Source: Rubrivivax sp.
Lineage (GTDB): Bacteria > Pseudomonadota > Gammaproteobacteria > Burkholderiales > Burkholderiaceae_C
Length of the DNA: 64,000 bases
Assembly (NCBI GenBank): GCA_016707445.1
Contig: JADJHR010000003.1
Location: forward strand, 682,001 to 746,000
Reading direction: 5' to 3'
Both the position numbers and the translations under genes were made by a program. The notes under the pieces were generated by a model, which saw only the letters and a program-made list of their open reading frames with translations, was not told where the DNA came from and did no database searches. Below are positions 36,497-44,983 of the stretch, in pieces (position 1 is the first letter of the stretch; each line of letters opens with the position of its first letter).

Positions 36497-38550
36497 ATGC
36501 TCAACGCCAAGGTCGAGGTACTTGAACCGCAGGTCCGTTACATCGGGTCGGCGACGCTGCTTGCCAACACTGATGCCAGCTGGTCGATCGGTCCTGATCC
36601 CACCCATCTGGTGAAGGTCACCTTCTCCGGCGCCGCGGTGGACGATTCGACCTTCGGTTTTTCCGCCGTCGCAGCCGAGTCCAACGGCCAGGGCGGGTAC
36701 CGCCTGTTCGTGCGCAACGATGCCGACAACGACATGATCGTGGAGGTCAAGGTGAACGCCGCCGGTCATGTCGACCCGACATCGGTGGCCGTGCTGGACA
36801 AGGCGCAGACGTTTGCTGTCGAAGACCAGTACAAGGTCGACCTCAACGACAGCGGCGGCTTCGGCAGCGGCCCGGTCCTGCTGCAGGGCGGGGCGGCCAA
36901 CCTGTATATGAACGAACTGGGTTTTTACCAGGTGGGCACTGGCACTGCTGAGCCCATGACCCTGACCCTGGGTGGCCAGGGGCTGGACGATCAATTGCTG
37001 CCCGCCGGCTGGGAGATTGTCGAGGCGGTGGCCAGGGCGCCGACTTCGAGGTCTTTGCCCAGGCCCCCACGGGTGAGATCTTCGACGCGACCTTCGACGC
37101 CACCGGCGCCTACACCAGCGGGTCGCTGCTGTCCGGTGCCGCGATGCACGACCTGGAGCTGAGCCTGGGCGTCGACATCGACGGCAACCACGACCTGCCG
37201 GCGCCGGCGGGCTGGACCAGCATCCTGAAGAACGACGCCATCCGCCACGCGGTCGAGCAGGCGCTGTCGTCGACGGCGACCGGCCAGTCCGACGCGCGGG
37301 CCCTGAGCGCCGGCGCCATGAGCACGGCTGCGAACACGATCACCTACGCTGAACTGGTGACGATGTTCAAGACCGTGATCCAGGCGCACAAGGACAGCAA
37401 CGATGCGCCGATCACGGCGCAGGAAGTGGCCGACCTGCAGGCCCTGGCCGCGCGCGGCAAGGCGGCCTTTGCAGGCGAAGGTGCGGCCGCGGACTATCTG
37501 TCGTTCGTGCTCGGCAAGATGGTCGACGGATCGGACGCCAACCGTTTCTTCAACGGGGGCGAGACCCAGCGTTCGGAACTCGGCAGCCTGGGTGCGGGAT
37601 CATCGGTTTCGGTGGCCGAAAAGCTCGTCAGCAAGTGGTTGCTGGGTGGCGACATGCCCAGCACGGCCACCGCCGGCGACTCGGCCACGGGCGCGCCCAA
37701 GGCGGTGACCACCACCTACGGCAAGTCGAGCGGCACGTTGTTCGTCGACGGCATCACGGTGACTGACGTCGTTCAGGGCACGGCCGGCGACTGCTACCTG
37801 ATCGCCGCCATGGGTGGCCTGGCGGCCAGCAAGCCCGATGCCTTGCAGGCCATGTTCGTCGACAACGGCACGATCGACGGCGTTCGGTCCTGGGGCGTGC
37901 GCTTCTTCGACGCCAACGGGCAAGCGCAATGGGTGACGGTCAACGACATGCTGCCGGTGAACCCGTCCGACACCACCAAGGTCGCGTTCGCAGGCTCGGC
38001 CAGCAAGGACCTGAATGGCGAGATCTGGGTGCCGCTGATGGAGAAGGCCTATGCACAGGCCAATTCGCTGGCTTTTCTGCCGCGTGCCGAGACCACCGGC
38101 CAGAACAGTTTCGCCGCCATCGAAGGCGGGCAGGGCGATCCACTGGGGGCGTTGATCGCCGGCAAGGTGATCTCGTACTCCTTCCCGGGCGCCAATTTCG
38201 GCAATAACGGTTACATCGTCACGCGCGAGGTCGACCGCAGCAGCGCCGCCGCCACGGACCAGCTGGTGCTCGACCTCAAGGGCCTGATCAACGCCGGCAA
38301 GACGGTCTGGCTGGGTGTGAACGACGCGCTGAAGGATGCGGCCGGCAACTCGGTGCTGGTCGGCGGCCACGCGCATTTCATGATCGATCCCAACCCGGCT
38401 GACCCGAACAACACCGACGTGCTGGTCTACAACCCCTGGGGAATCTCGGGGTCGAGCGACAACTTCGTCAGTCCGGCAACGATGTCGCTGGCGCAGCTGG
38501 TCGGCATCGCAGGGCTCGATTTCATGGTGCTGGACACGCCCGCCGGCTGA
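36497..38550 (+). CDS. Calpain-like (C2 family) cysteine protease, frame broken by one indel
   Basis: A large protein of about 684 residues once a missing G is restored in the GG at 37027-37028: the first frame (from the ATG at 36497, GGAG eight bases upstream) then joins the second, reading EAGGQGADFEVFAQAPTG. The C-terminal half is a calpain catalytic domain. Cys at 37792 lies in VQGTAGDCYLIAAMGG, His at 38368 in VGGHAHFMID and Asn at 38431 in LVYNPWGIS, the complete C2 triad. The N-terminal part looks like a beta-rich domain. No signal peptide or membrane segment is visible. Target unknown; bacterial calpains are scattered and little studied. Confidence 0.85.
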
Positions 38551-38683
38551 TCGACTGGGTGTTCGCCTGGCCGCCCCGCGCCGGCCGCGCGTCCGGTGCG
38601 CCGATCGCCGTGGCAGTGGGCTTGCGCCACGGCGATGCCCGCTACAGTCCGGCTCCACCGGCCGCGGCCGGTTTCGATCGAGG

Positions 38684-40591
38684 ATGCCCTTGGACACAGG
38701 CCCCGCTGCGCACGAGCACCCGAACCAGTTTGCGTTGCTGTCGCAGCGCCGCTTCGCACCCTTCTTCTGGGTGCAGTTTCTGGGTGCCGGCAACGACAAC
38801 CTGTTCAAGTTTGCCTTCACGGTGATGGTGACCTACCAGCTGCACGTGAGCTGGCTGCCGCCCGAGTCGGCGGGCCTGGTGATCGGTGCCCTCTTCATCC
38901 TGCCGTTCCTGCTGTTCAGTGCCACCAGCGGGCAGCTGGCCGACAAGCTCGACAAGGCCGTGCTGATCCGTTTCGTCAAGACGCTCGAGATCGGCATCAT
39001 GCTGCTGGCGGGTTGGGGTTTCATCGCGCACAACGTGCCGGCGCTGCTGCTGTGCGTGGCGCTGATGGGCCTGCATTCCACGCTCTTCGGGCCGGTCAAG
39101 TTCGCCTACCTGCCGCAGCATCTGAGCGAGCGTGAGCTGACCGGCGGCAACGGCATGGTCGAGATGGGCACCTTTGTCGCCATCCTGCTGGGCAACGTGG
39201 CCGGCGGACTGATGATCGCCATCCCCGAGACCGGCGCGCGTGACACGGCCTGGGCCTGCGTGGCGCTGGCGGTGCTGGGCCGCGTGCTGGCGCAGGCGGT
39301 GCCGGTGTCTGCGCCGACCGACCCGACCCTGAAGATCAACTGGAACCCGTTCAGCGAGACCTGGCGCAACCTGTTGCTGGCGCGGCAAAACGTGGTCGTC
39401 TTTCGCTCGCTGCTGGGCATCAGCTGGATGTGGTTCTTCGGTGCCGTCTTTCTCAGCCAGTTCCCCAGCTTCGCGCGCAACGTGCTGCACGGCAACGAGC
39501 AGGTTGCCTCGCTGCTGCTGGTGGTGTTCTCGATCGGCATCGGCACCGGTGCGCTGCTGTGCGAGATGCTCAGCCGCCGCCATGTCGAGATCGGCCTGGT
39601 GCCGCTGGGCGCGATCGGCATGAGCGTGTTCTCGATCGACCTTTACTTCGCCTCACGCGCATTGCCGCCGGCACTGGGCCTGAGCCTGTCGCAGTTCATC
39701 GACCAGGCCGCACATTGGCGCGTGATGGCCGATCTGGCGCTGCTGTCACTGTTTGCCGGCATTTACAGCGTGCCCATGTACGCGCTGATCCAGCTGCGCA
39801 GCCAGCCCACGCACCGGGCCCGCATCATCGCGGCCAACAACATCCTGAACGCTTTGTTCATGATCGTCAGCTCGATCGGCGTGGGCCTGCTGCTGGGGCT
39901 GCATTTCACGATCCCGCAGGTGTTCCTGATCGTCGGTCTGCTCAATGCGGTGGTGGCGTTCTACATCTTCATGCTGGTGCCCGAGTACCTGCTGCGCTTC
40001 GTGGCATTCGTGCTCACTCGCTGCATCTACCGTTTCAGCTTGCGTGGTGACGAGCACATCCCGACCACGGGCGCCGCAGTGCTGGTGTGCAACCACGTCA
40101 GCTTCGTCGACGCGGTGCTGCTGATGGCGGCCAGCCCGCGACCCATCCGCTTCATCATGGACCAGCGCATCTTCGCCATTCCGGTGCTGGGCTGGATGTT
40201 CCGTCTTGCCAAGGCGATCCCGATCGCGCCGCAGAAGGACGACCCGAAGACTTACGAAGCCGCCTTCGCGCAGGCGCGCCAGGTGCTGGCCGAAGGTGAA
40301 CTGCTGTGCATCTTTCCCGAAGGCGGCATCACACGCGACGGCCAGCTGGGTGAGTTCAGGGGCGGCATCATGAAGATCCTGCAGACGCATCCGGTGCCGG
40401 TGGTGCCGGTGGCGCTGCAGAACCTGTGGGGTTCGTATTTCTCGCGCGTGGAACAGGGCAACGCGATGGTGCGGCCGTTTCGCCGCGGGCTGTTCAGCCG
40501 GGTCGGCCTGGTGGCCGGGCCGGCGGTGGCGCCGGCCGATGTGACGCCGCAGCGCCTGCGCGAGCAGGTGGCGGGCTTGCTGGCGCTTTGA
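38684..40591 (+). CDS. LplT-PlsC fusion: MFS lysophospholipid flippase plus acyltransferase
   Basis: A 635-residue protein in two parts. The first 430 residues form an MFS transporter of the LplT type (starting FALLSQRRFAPFFWVQFLGAGNDNLFK, with QLADKLDKAVLIRFVKTLEI). The last 200 residues are a PlsC acyltransferase with the HX4D motif (NHVSFVD, about 470-476) and the glycerophosphate-binding FPEGGITRDG (about 544). In enterobacteria lplT and aas encode flippase and acyltransferase separately for lysophosphatidylethanolamine recycling; here they are one chain without the acyl-ACP synthetase part of Aas. The ATG at 38684 has a GAGG immediately upstream, oddly close. Confidence 0.92.
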   Translation: MPLDTGPAAHEHPNQFALLSQRRFAPFFWVQFLGAGNDNLFKFAFTVMVTYQLHVSWLPPESAGLVIGALFILPFLLFSATSGQLADKLDKAVLIRFVKTLEIGIMLLAGWGFIAHNVPALLLCVALMGLHSTLFGPVKFAYLPQHLSERELTGGNGMVEMGTFVAILLGNVAGGLMIAIPETGARDTAWACVALAVLGRVLAQAVPVSAPTDPTLKINWNPFSETWRNLLLARQNVVVFRSLLGISWMWFFGAVFLSQFPSFARNVLHGNEQVASLLLVVFSIGIGTGALLCEMLSRRHVEIGLVPLGAIGMSVFSIDLYFASRALPPALGLSLSQFIDQAAHWRVMADLALLSLFAGIYSVPMYALIQLRSQPTHRARIIAANNILNALFMIVSSIGVGLLLGLHFTIPQVFLIVGLLNAVVAFYIFMLVPEYLLRFVAFVLTRCIYRFSLRGDEHIPTTGAAVLVCNHVSFVDAVLLMAASPRPIRFIMDQRIFAIPVLGWMFRLAKAIPIAPQKDDPKTYEAAFAQARQVLAEGELLCIFPEGGITRDGQLGEFRGGIMKILQTHPVPVVPVALQNLWGSYFSRVEQGNAMVRPFRRGLFSRVGLVAGPAVAPADVTPQRLREQVAGLLAL

Positions 40592-40606
40592 AGGGCGTTT
40601 GGGCGG

Positions 40607-41041
40607 TCAGGAGCCGATCACCTGGCAGTCGCCGGTGGCGCCGAGCAGATGGCGCACCTGTTGCGCCAGCGTGCCGAAGACCTTGTCGGCCAGCCGGGCG
40701 ACGCCGTCCGGCCCCATGACGATGCGGTCACAGCCGAGTTCGCGCGCCGTGCGGGCGATGGTTTCGGCGCTGCGACCGATGCGCACGCTGCTGCTGCAGG
40801 GCACGTTCTGGTGGGCCAGGGTCTCGCGCGCGGCGGCCAGATCGTCGTCGCCGGCGGCATGTTGCAGGTTCTGCAGTTCGATGCCGCCGAAGAACATCGC
40901 CACGTGTCGGGTCAGCAAAGGTTGCACGCTCAGCAGGTGCACGTCCACCGGCCCTTGCGCGTAGATGCGCACGGCGGTCTGCAGGGCTTCGCGGGTGCGT
41001 GCAGGGTCGGCGGGGTCGACGGGAACCAGGATCTTGTTCAT
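40607..41041 (-). CDS. Universal stress protein UspA family
   Basis: A 144-residue UspA-domain protein. It starts with the typical MNKILVPVDPADPARTREAL. The C-terminal nucleotide-loop region is GCDRIVMGPDGVARLADKVFGTLAQQV, close to but not the standard G-2-G-9-G(S/T) ATP motif, so ATP binding is uncertain. AGGAG before the ATG at 41041 fixes the start. It follows terC by 16 bases on the same strand, so the two are probably co-transcribed. It converges with the LplT-PlsC gene. Confidence 0.87.
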   Translation of the reverse strand: MNKILVPVDPADPARTREALQTAVRIYAQGPVDVHLLSVQPLLTRHVAMFFGGIELQNLQHAAGDDDLAAARETLAHQNVPCSSSVRIGRSAETIARTARELGCDRIVMGPDGVARLADKVFGTLAQQVRHLLGATGDCQVIGS

Positions 41042-41057
41042 GTCGGCTCCTGCGCCA

Positions 41058-41756
41058 TCAATGTGCCTGCTCGGCCACTGCCGCCGGCGCCACCTGCGCA
41101 CGGGCCAGCAGCCACTTGCCGACCACCACGACCATCACCGCCCCCACCGCAGGTGCCAGCAGGTGCAACGTGCCGTGCGCGGCCATCCAGCCGCCGACGG
41201 CGGGATCGGAGATGGCCATCTCGCCGGCCACCCAGCCCAGCAGCGCGGCACCGATCGTGACGATCACCGGGTAGTGCGTCATCAGTTTCAGGATCATGGT
41301 GCTGCCGTAGATGATCAGCGGGATGCTGATCGCCAGGCCGATCACCAGCAGCGGCACGTTGCCCTTGGCCGCCGCCGCCACGCCGATCACGTTGTCCAGG
41401 CTCATCACCAGGTCGGCCACGATGATGGTCTTGATGGCAGCGATCAGGTTCGAATGTGCCTTCAGATCACCTTCATCGCCGTCGCTCTTGAGCAGGCCGA
41501 TGCCGATCCACAGCAGCAGCGCGGCGCCGACCAGCTTGAGGTAGGGCTGCGCCAGCAGCATGACGGCAAAGAAGGTCAGCAGCAGCCGCAACACGATGGC
41601 GCCGATGCTGCCGAAGATGATGGCCTTCTTCTGCTGAGTCGGCGGCAGCGAGCGGCTGGCCAGCGCGATGACGACCGCGTTGTCGCCGCTGAGCACGATG
41701 TTGATCATGATGATCTGGAACAGCGCGATCCAGAATTCGGGGCTGGCGAGAGACAT
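41058..41756 (-). CDS. TerC family membrane protein (YjbE-type)
   Basis: A 232-residue integral membrane protein with seven or more helices. The two TerC signatures with acidic residues in the membrane are present: IMINIVLSGDNAVVIALA (about 17-34) and TIIVADLVMSLDNVIGVAAA (about 105-124). These proteins are linked to manganese export or tellurite resistance. AGGAG precedes the ATG at 41756; the frame is open upstream but not membrane-like. Co-transcription with the stress protein gene is likely. Metal specificity cannot be read from the sequence. Confidence 0.9.
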   Translation of the reverse strand: MSLASPEFWIALFQIIMINIVLSGDNAVVIALASRSLPPTQQKKAIIFGSIGAIVLRLLLTFFAVMLLAQPYLKLVGAALLLWIGIGLLKSDGDEGDLKAHSNLIAAIKTIIVADLVMSLDNVIGVAAAAKGNVPLLVIGLAISIPLIIYGSTMILKLMTHYPVIVTIGAALLGWVAGEMAISDPAVGGWMAAHGTLHLLAPAVGAVMVVVVGKWLLARAQVAPAAVAEQAH

Positions 41757-41891
41757 CAGGGCTCCTGAGGGCATGCCGGAGCCGAAGAGCGACCCCGTGA
41801 CCCACGAGGCTAGGTGCGCGCGCTGACGCCTTTCTGCCGCCAGGCTGACGGCACGATGTCGCCCAGCTGTCACCAGGCTTACGGGCAGGGG

Positions 41892-43313
41892 TCAGGCCAG
41901 CGCCGGGAGGCTGGCATGGCGTGCCGGAAACAGCACGCTGAAGGTGTTGCCCACGCCGTCGACATCCTCTTCGAGCGTGATGTGCGCGCCGTGCAGCGTG
42001 GCGATCTCGCTCACGATCGCCAGGCCCAGCCCGCTGCCATCGTTGCTGGTGCCCAGCAGTCGATGAAAGCGCTCGAAGATCCGGCCGCGCTCCTCGACCG
42101 GGATGGCCGGCCCGTCGTCGCTGATCGACAGCCGGCCGTGCCCGCCTTCGCCGCGGTCGACCACCACCGTGACACGGCCGCCCTTGCGGCTGTATCGAAC
42201 GGCGTTGTCGATCAGGTTGTTGATCAGCTCGCGCAGCCGGTCGGACTCGGCGTCGATCCACACCGGGTCTTCAGCGCCCTCGAAACCGAGGTCGACGTCG
42301 TTCCTGATCGCCAGCGGCACCCACTCCATGCTGATCTCGAGCGCAAAGGCCTTGAGGTCGAGTGCCTGCATCTGCACCCGAGGGGTTGCGCCAGGTTCGT
42401 TGCGGGCGAGGGATAGCAACTGCTGGACCAGGCGCGACAGGCGGTCGACGCCGACGTGCAGCTGCGCCAGCGAGTGACGCAGGCGCTGCGGGTCGTCCTC
42501 GCGCAGGGCCAGTTCGATCTGCGCCTTCAGGCCGGCCACTGGCGTCTTGAACTGGTGCGAGGCGTCGGCAATGAAGCGGCTCTGGAAGTCCAGCGTCTGG
42601 CCCAGGCGCCGCATGAGGTCGTTGACCTCGTCCACCAGCGGCCGCACCTCGCGCGGCACGCGATCGAGCGTGACCGGCGTCAGGTCGAGATGCGAGCGGT
42701 CTGACACCGCGCGCTGCAATTTCTTCAGCGGCAGCAGACCGCGCGAGACACCGAAGTACACCGCCAGCAAGGCCATCAGGATCAGCAGCAGCTGCGGCAC
42801 GACCACGTTGGCCAGGATCTCCCAGGCCAGCCGGTTGCGCTTGTTCATGGTTTCGGCCACCTGCACCAGCACGCGGTCGGGCGCTGCCCCGCTGTGCTCG
42901 GGTGCGACCCAGCGTGCGACGACACGCACCGGGTCGCCCTGCAGCCTGTCGCCGTAGAACAGCGGCGTGGTCTGGCTGGCCACGGGCCCCGGCGGCGCGC
43001 CCAGTCCGGTGTCACCGCTGATCAGTGCGCCGGCCTGATTCGACACCCGGTACGCGAGTCGGTCTGATTCGTCGAGCAGCAGGATGCGCTCTGCCGCCGG
43101 TGACATCTCGACGCGGGGCCGGCCCTGCGCATCGACCTTGACGTGCAGCGCCACCTCGCGGGCAATCTCCTGCAGTGAGCGGTCGTAGGCCCGGTTGGAG
43201 AACTTCAGTGAGGTCCAGTAGGTCACCGCCGTATCGAGCACGAGCAGGGCCAGCAAGGGCCCCAGCAGCCAGCCCAGCAACTGGGACTGCAGCCGAGGCT
43301 CAGGCCGGGTCAT
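41892..43313 (-). CDS. Sensor histidine kinase, TctE-like
   Basis: A 473-residue membrane sensor kinase. A membrane helix at about 12-34 and another near 165-188 bracket a periplasmic domain of about 130 residues. HAMP-like sequence follows, then a DHp domain with phospho-acceptor His253 in IADASHQFKTPVAGLKAQ, and a HATPase domain with N box LINNLIDNAVRYS, G1 ISDDGPAIP and G2 GSGLGLAIV. The H box ASHQFKTP resembles TctE of tricarboxylate uptake systems rather than the common ASHELRTP. It overlaps its response regulator by 14 bases. No tct transporter is adjacent. Confidence 0.92.
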   Translation of the reverse strand: MTRPEPRLQSQLLGWLLGPLLALLVLDTAVTYWTSLKFSNRAYDRSLQEIAREVALHVKVDAQGRPRVEMSPAAERILLLDESDRLAYRVSNQAGALISGDTGLGAPPGPVASQTTPLFYGDRLQGDPVRVVARWVAPEHSGAAPDRVLVQVAETMNKRNRLAWEILANVVVPQLLLILMALLAVYFGVSRGLLPLKKLQRAVSDRSHLDLTPVTLDRVPREVRPLVDEVNDLMRRLGQTLDFQSRFIADASHQFKTPVAGLKAQIELALREDDPQRLRHSLAQLHVGVDRLSRLVQQLLSLARNEPGATPRVQMQALDLKAFALEISMEWVPLAIRNDVDLGFEGAEDPVWIDAESDRLRELINNLIDNAVRYSRKGGRVTVVVDRGEGGHGRLSISDDGPAIPVEERGRIFERFHRLLGTSNDGSGLGLAIVSEIATLHGAHITLEEDVDGVGNTFSVLFPARHASLPALA

Positions 43314-43974
43314 CGATGCGTTCCATCAGGTAACCCATGCCGCGCACCGTGCGGATCTCGCAACCCAGCGGCTGCAGTTTCTTGCGGATGCGATAGACGT
43401 AGACCTCGATCGCATTGGCGCCGACCTCGTCGCCCCAGCCGTAGAGGTGGTTGACCATGTGCTCCTTGCTGACGACACGGCCTTCGCGCAGCAGCAGCAG
43501 CTCGAGCACCGCCAGTTCGCGCGCCGACAGCTCGACCGGCTGGTCGTCATAAGAGACACGCCGACCCACGGTGTCCAGTTTCAGCCGGCCATGCTGCAGG
43601 AACAGGGTCGACTGCGGGCTGCGCCGCAGCAGTGCGCGCACACGCGCCTCCAGCTCCGGCAGATCGAAGGGCTTGGCCAGATAGTCGTCGGCGCCCAGGT
43701 CCAGGCCGCGCACGCGGTCGGCCAGCGTGTCCAGCGCGGTGAGCATCAGCACCGGCACGTGCGACTTGCGATTGCGCAGGCGGCGCAGCACATCCAGTCC
43801 GCTCAGTCCGGGCAGTCCGATGTCGAGGATCACCAGGTCGTAGTTCGCGGTCGTGAGCACGCTGTCCGCCTCTTCGCCGGTGGCGGTGACGTCGACGGCG
43901 TGGGCGGACTGGACCAGCGCACGACACAGGGCGTCGGCGAGCATCTTGTCGTCCTCGACGAGCAGTATTCGCAC
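43300..43974 (-). CDS. OmpR-family response regulator, TctD-like
   Basis: A 224-residue response regulator. The receiver has the acidic pocket EDD at 7-9, phospho-acceptor Asp51 (LVILDIGLPG) and the conserved Lys in YLAKPFDLPEL. The winged-helix domain shows SARELAVLELLLLREGRVVSKEHMV and VYRIRKKLQPLG. It is first in the pair with the sensor kinase and is transcribed away from imuA; the two starts are 115 bases apart with the LexA site between them. Targets unknown. Confidence 0.94.
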   Translation of the reverse strand: MRILLVEDDKMLADALCRALVQSAHAVDVTATGEEADSVLTTANYDLVILDIGLPGLSGLDVLRRLRNRKSHVPVLMLTALDTLADRVRGLDLGADDYLAKPFDLPELEARVRALLRRSPQSTLFLQHGRLKLDTVGRRVSYDDQPVELSARELAVLELLLLREGRVVSKEHMVNHLYGWGDEVGANAIEVYVYRIRKKLQPLGCEIRTVRGMGYLMERIDDPA

Positions 43975-44064
43975 AGGCAGATCGGCAGGGGCGGCGGGGC
44001 TTCATCGTAAGGCAGGGCAGGTCGATCAGCCGGCGGCCGGCCGGCGCCGGGTGCTTGCATCAAA

Positions 44065-44084
44065 GACTGTATGAACATACAGTC
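44065..44084. promoter_or_regulatory. LexA (SOS) operator upstream of imuA
   Basis: CTGTATGAACATACAG (44067-44082) fits the CTGT-N8-ACAG LexA consensus and extends to a symmetric 20-base element with eight-base arms. It sits just before imuA, the expected place for an SOS-induced mutasome, and might also touch the divergent response-regulator promoter. The only evidence is sequence match and position. Confidence 0.92.
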
Positions 44085-44089
44085 TTCCA

Positions 44090-44956
44090 GTGCCCGCCGA
44101 TTCAGCCCAACGTCTCTTCCCTGACCTGCCCGACCTGCCCGACCTGCCCGACCTGCCCGACCGGCCCGACTGGCCGGCCCTGCCGGCCGCAGCGCCGCAG
44201 CCTGGGCTGCCTGATCTCGAGCACCTGCACCCGGCGCTGTGGCGCGCGCACCAGGTGGGTCGGCAGCGCGACGCGGTGTGGGCCAGCGGCTTTGCCACGC
44301 TCGATGCCGAATTGCCCGGCGGCGGCTGGCCGGCGCGTGCGCTGACCGAACTGCTGCTGCCGCACCCCGGCATCGGCGAGATCCGCCTGCTGGCGCCGGT
44401 GCTGGCGGCGGTGCAACGGGGCGGACGCAGCGTGATGCTGTTCGACCCACCGGCGGCACTGTGCGCCTGGGCCCTGGCATCGCTGGGGCTGGACCTGACG
44501 CAGCTGGTGCTGGTGCGCCCGCGTGACGGCCTGCAGGACCGGGCACGCGCGCTGCCACCGGCGGCTGACATCCTGTGGGCGCTGGAGCAGTCGCTCAAGA
44601 GCGGCCATGTCGGGGCGCTGCTGGCCTGGCCGGGCCCGCGCCTGCGGCCCGACGCCTTGCGTCGGCTGCAGCTGGCCGCGCAGGCGCACGACGGGCCGGC
44701 CTTTCTTTTTCGAGAGCTGCAGGCGCAGGCGCGGCCCAGTGCCGCGCCGCTGCGCCTGCTGCTGGCATCGGCCGGCCCCGATGAGCTGGCGCTGCGCATC
44801 GTCAAGCGCCGCGGGCCACCGCTGCTGCAGCCGCTGCTGCTGCCGCTGGCGCCGGTGCTGTCGGCGCCGGCGCGTGCGCGTGCGCTGCGTGATGTGCTGC
44901 TGCCGGTGGCCGATGCGGCGATGCCGGCATGCGCCGAAGCCGCCGAACACGATTGA
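44090..44956 (+). CDS. imuA: ImuA, RecA/SulA-like translesion-synthesis accessory protein
   Basis: A 288-residue ImuA (SulA-related). The core shows WRAHQVGRQRDAVWASGFATLDAELPGGGWPARALTELLLP near 50-90, the degenerate RecA-like fold found in imuA of Proteobacteria, and an EIRLLAPVLAAVQRGGRSVMLFDPP strand after it. ImuA works with ImuB and usually ImuC/DnaE2 in SOS mutagenesis. The GTG start at 44090 is only eight bases after the LexA site and has no ribosome-binding site, so leaderless translation or a later start is possible. The N-terminus contains a repeated Leu-Pro-Asp tract. imuB follows after 27 bases. Confidence 0.9.
   Translation: MPADSAQRLFPDLPDLPDLPDLPDRPDWPALPAAAPQPGLPDLEHLHPALWRAHQVGRQRDAVWASGFATLDAELPGGGWPARALTELLLPHPGIGEIRLLAPVLAAVQRGGRSVMLFDPPAALCAWALASLGLDLTQLVLVRPRDGLQDRARALPPAADILWALEQSLKSGHVGALLAWPGPRLRPDALRRLQLAAQAHDGPAFLFRELQAQARPSAAPLRLLLASAGPDELALRIVKRRGPPLLQPLLLPLAPVLSAPARARALRDVLLPVADAAMPACAEAAEHD
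44123..44176 (+). repeat. Tandem nine-base repeat in the imuA 5' end
   Basis: Four exact copies of GACCTGCCC (44123-44158) are followed by two degenerate copies (GACCGGCCC, GACTGGCCG). They encode DLP/LPD-type tripeptides near residues 12-28 of ImuA. The nine-base period keeps the reading frame when copy number changes, so length polymorphism among strains is expected. Confidence 0.9.
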
Positions 44957-44983
44957 GGGCAGTCTTGCTGCGGCTGCTGTCTC

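Noticed and set aside
41757..41891. Manganese (yybP-ykoY) riboswitch before terC
   Set aside because: This is a common location for that riboswitch, but I could not find its conserved loop sequences in the 135 bases on the minus strand; only generic GC-rich hairpins are present.
44123..44176. CRISPR-like repeats
   Set aside because: The units are nine bases, directly adjacent with no spacers, and in frame within imuA; they are a coding tandem repeat.
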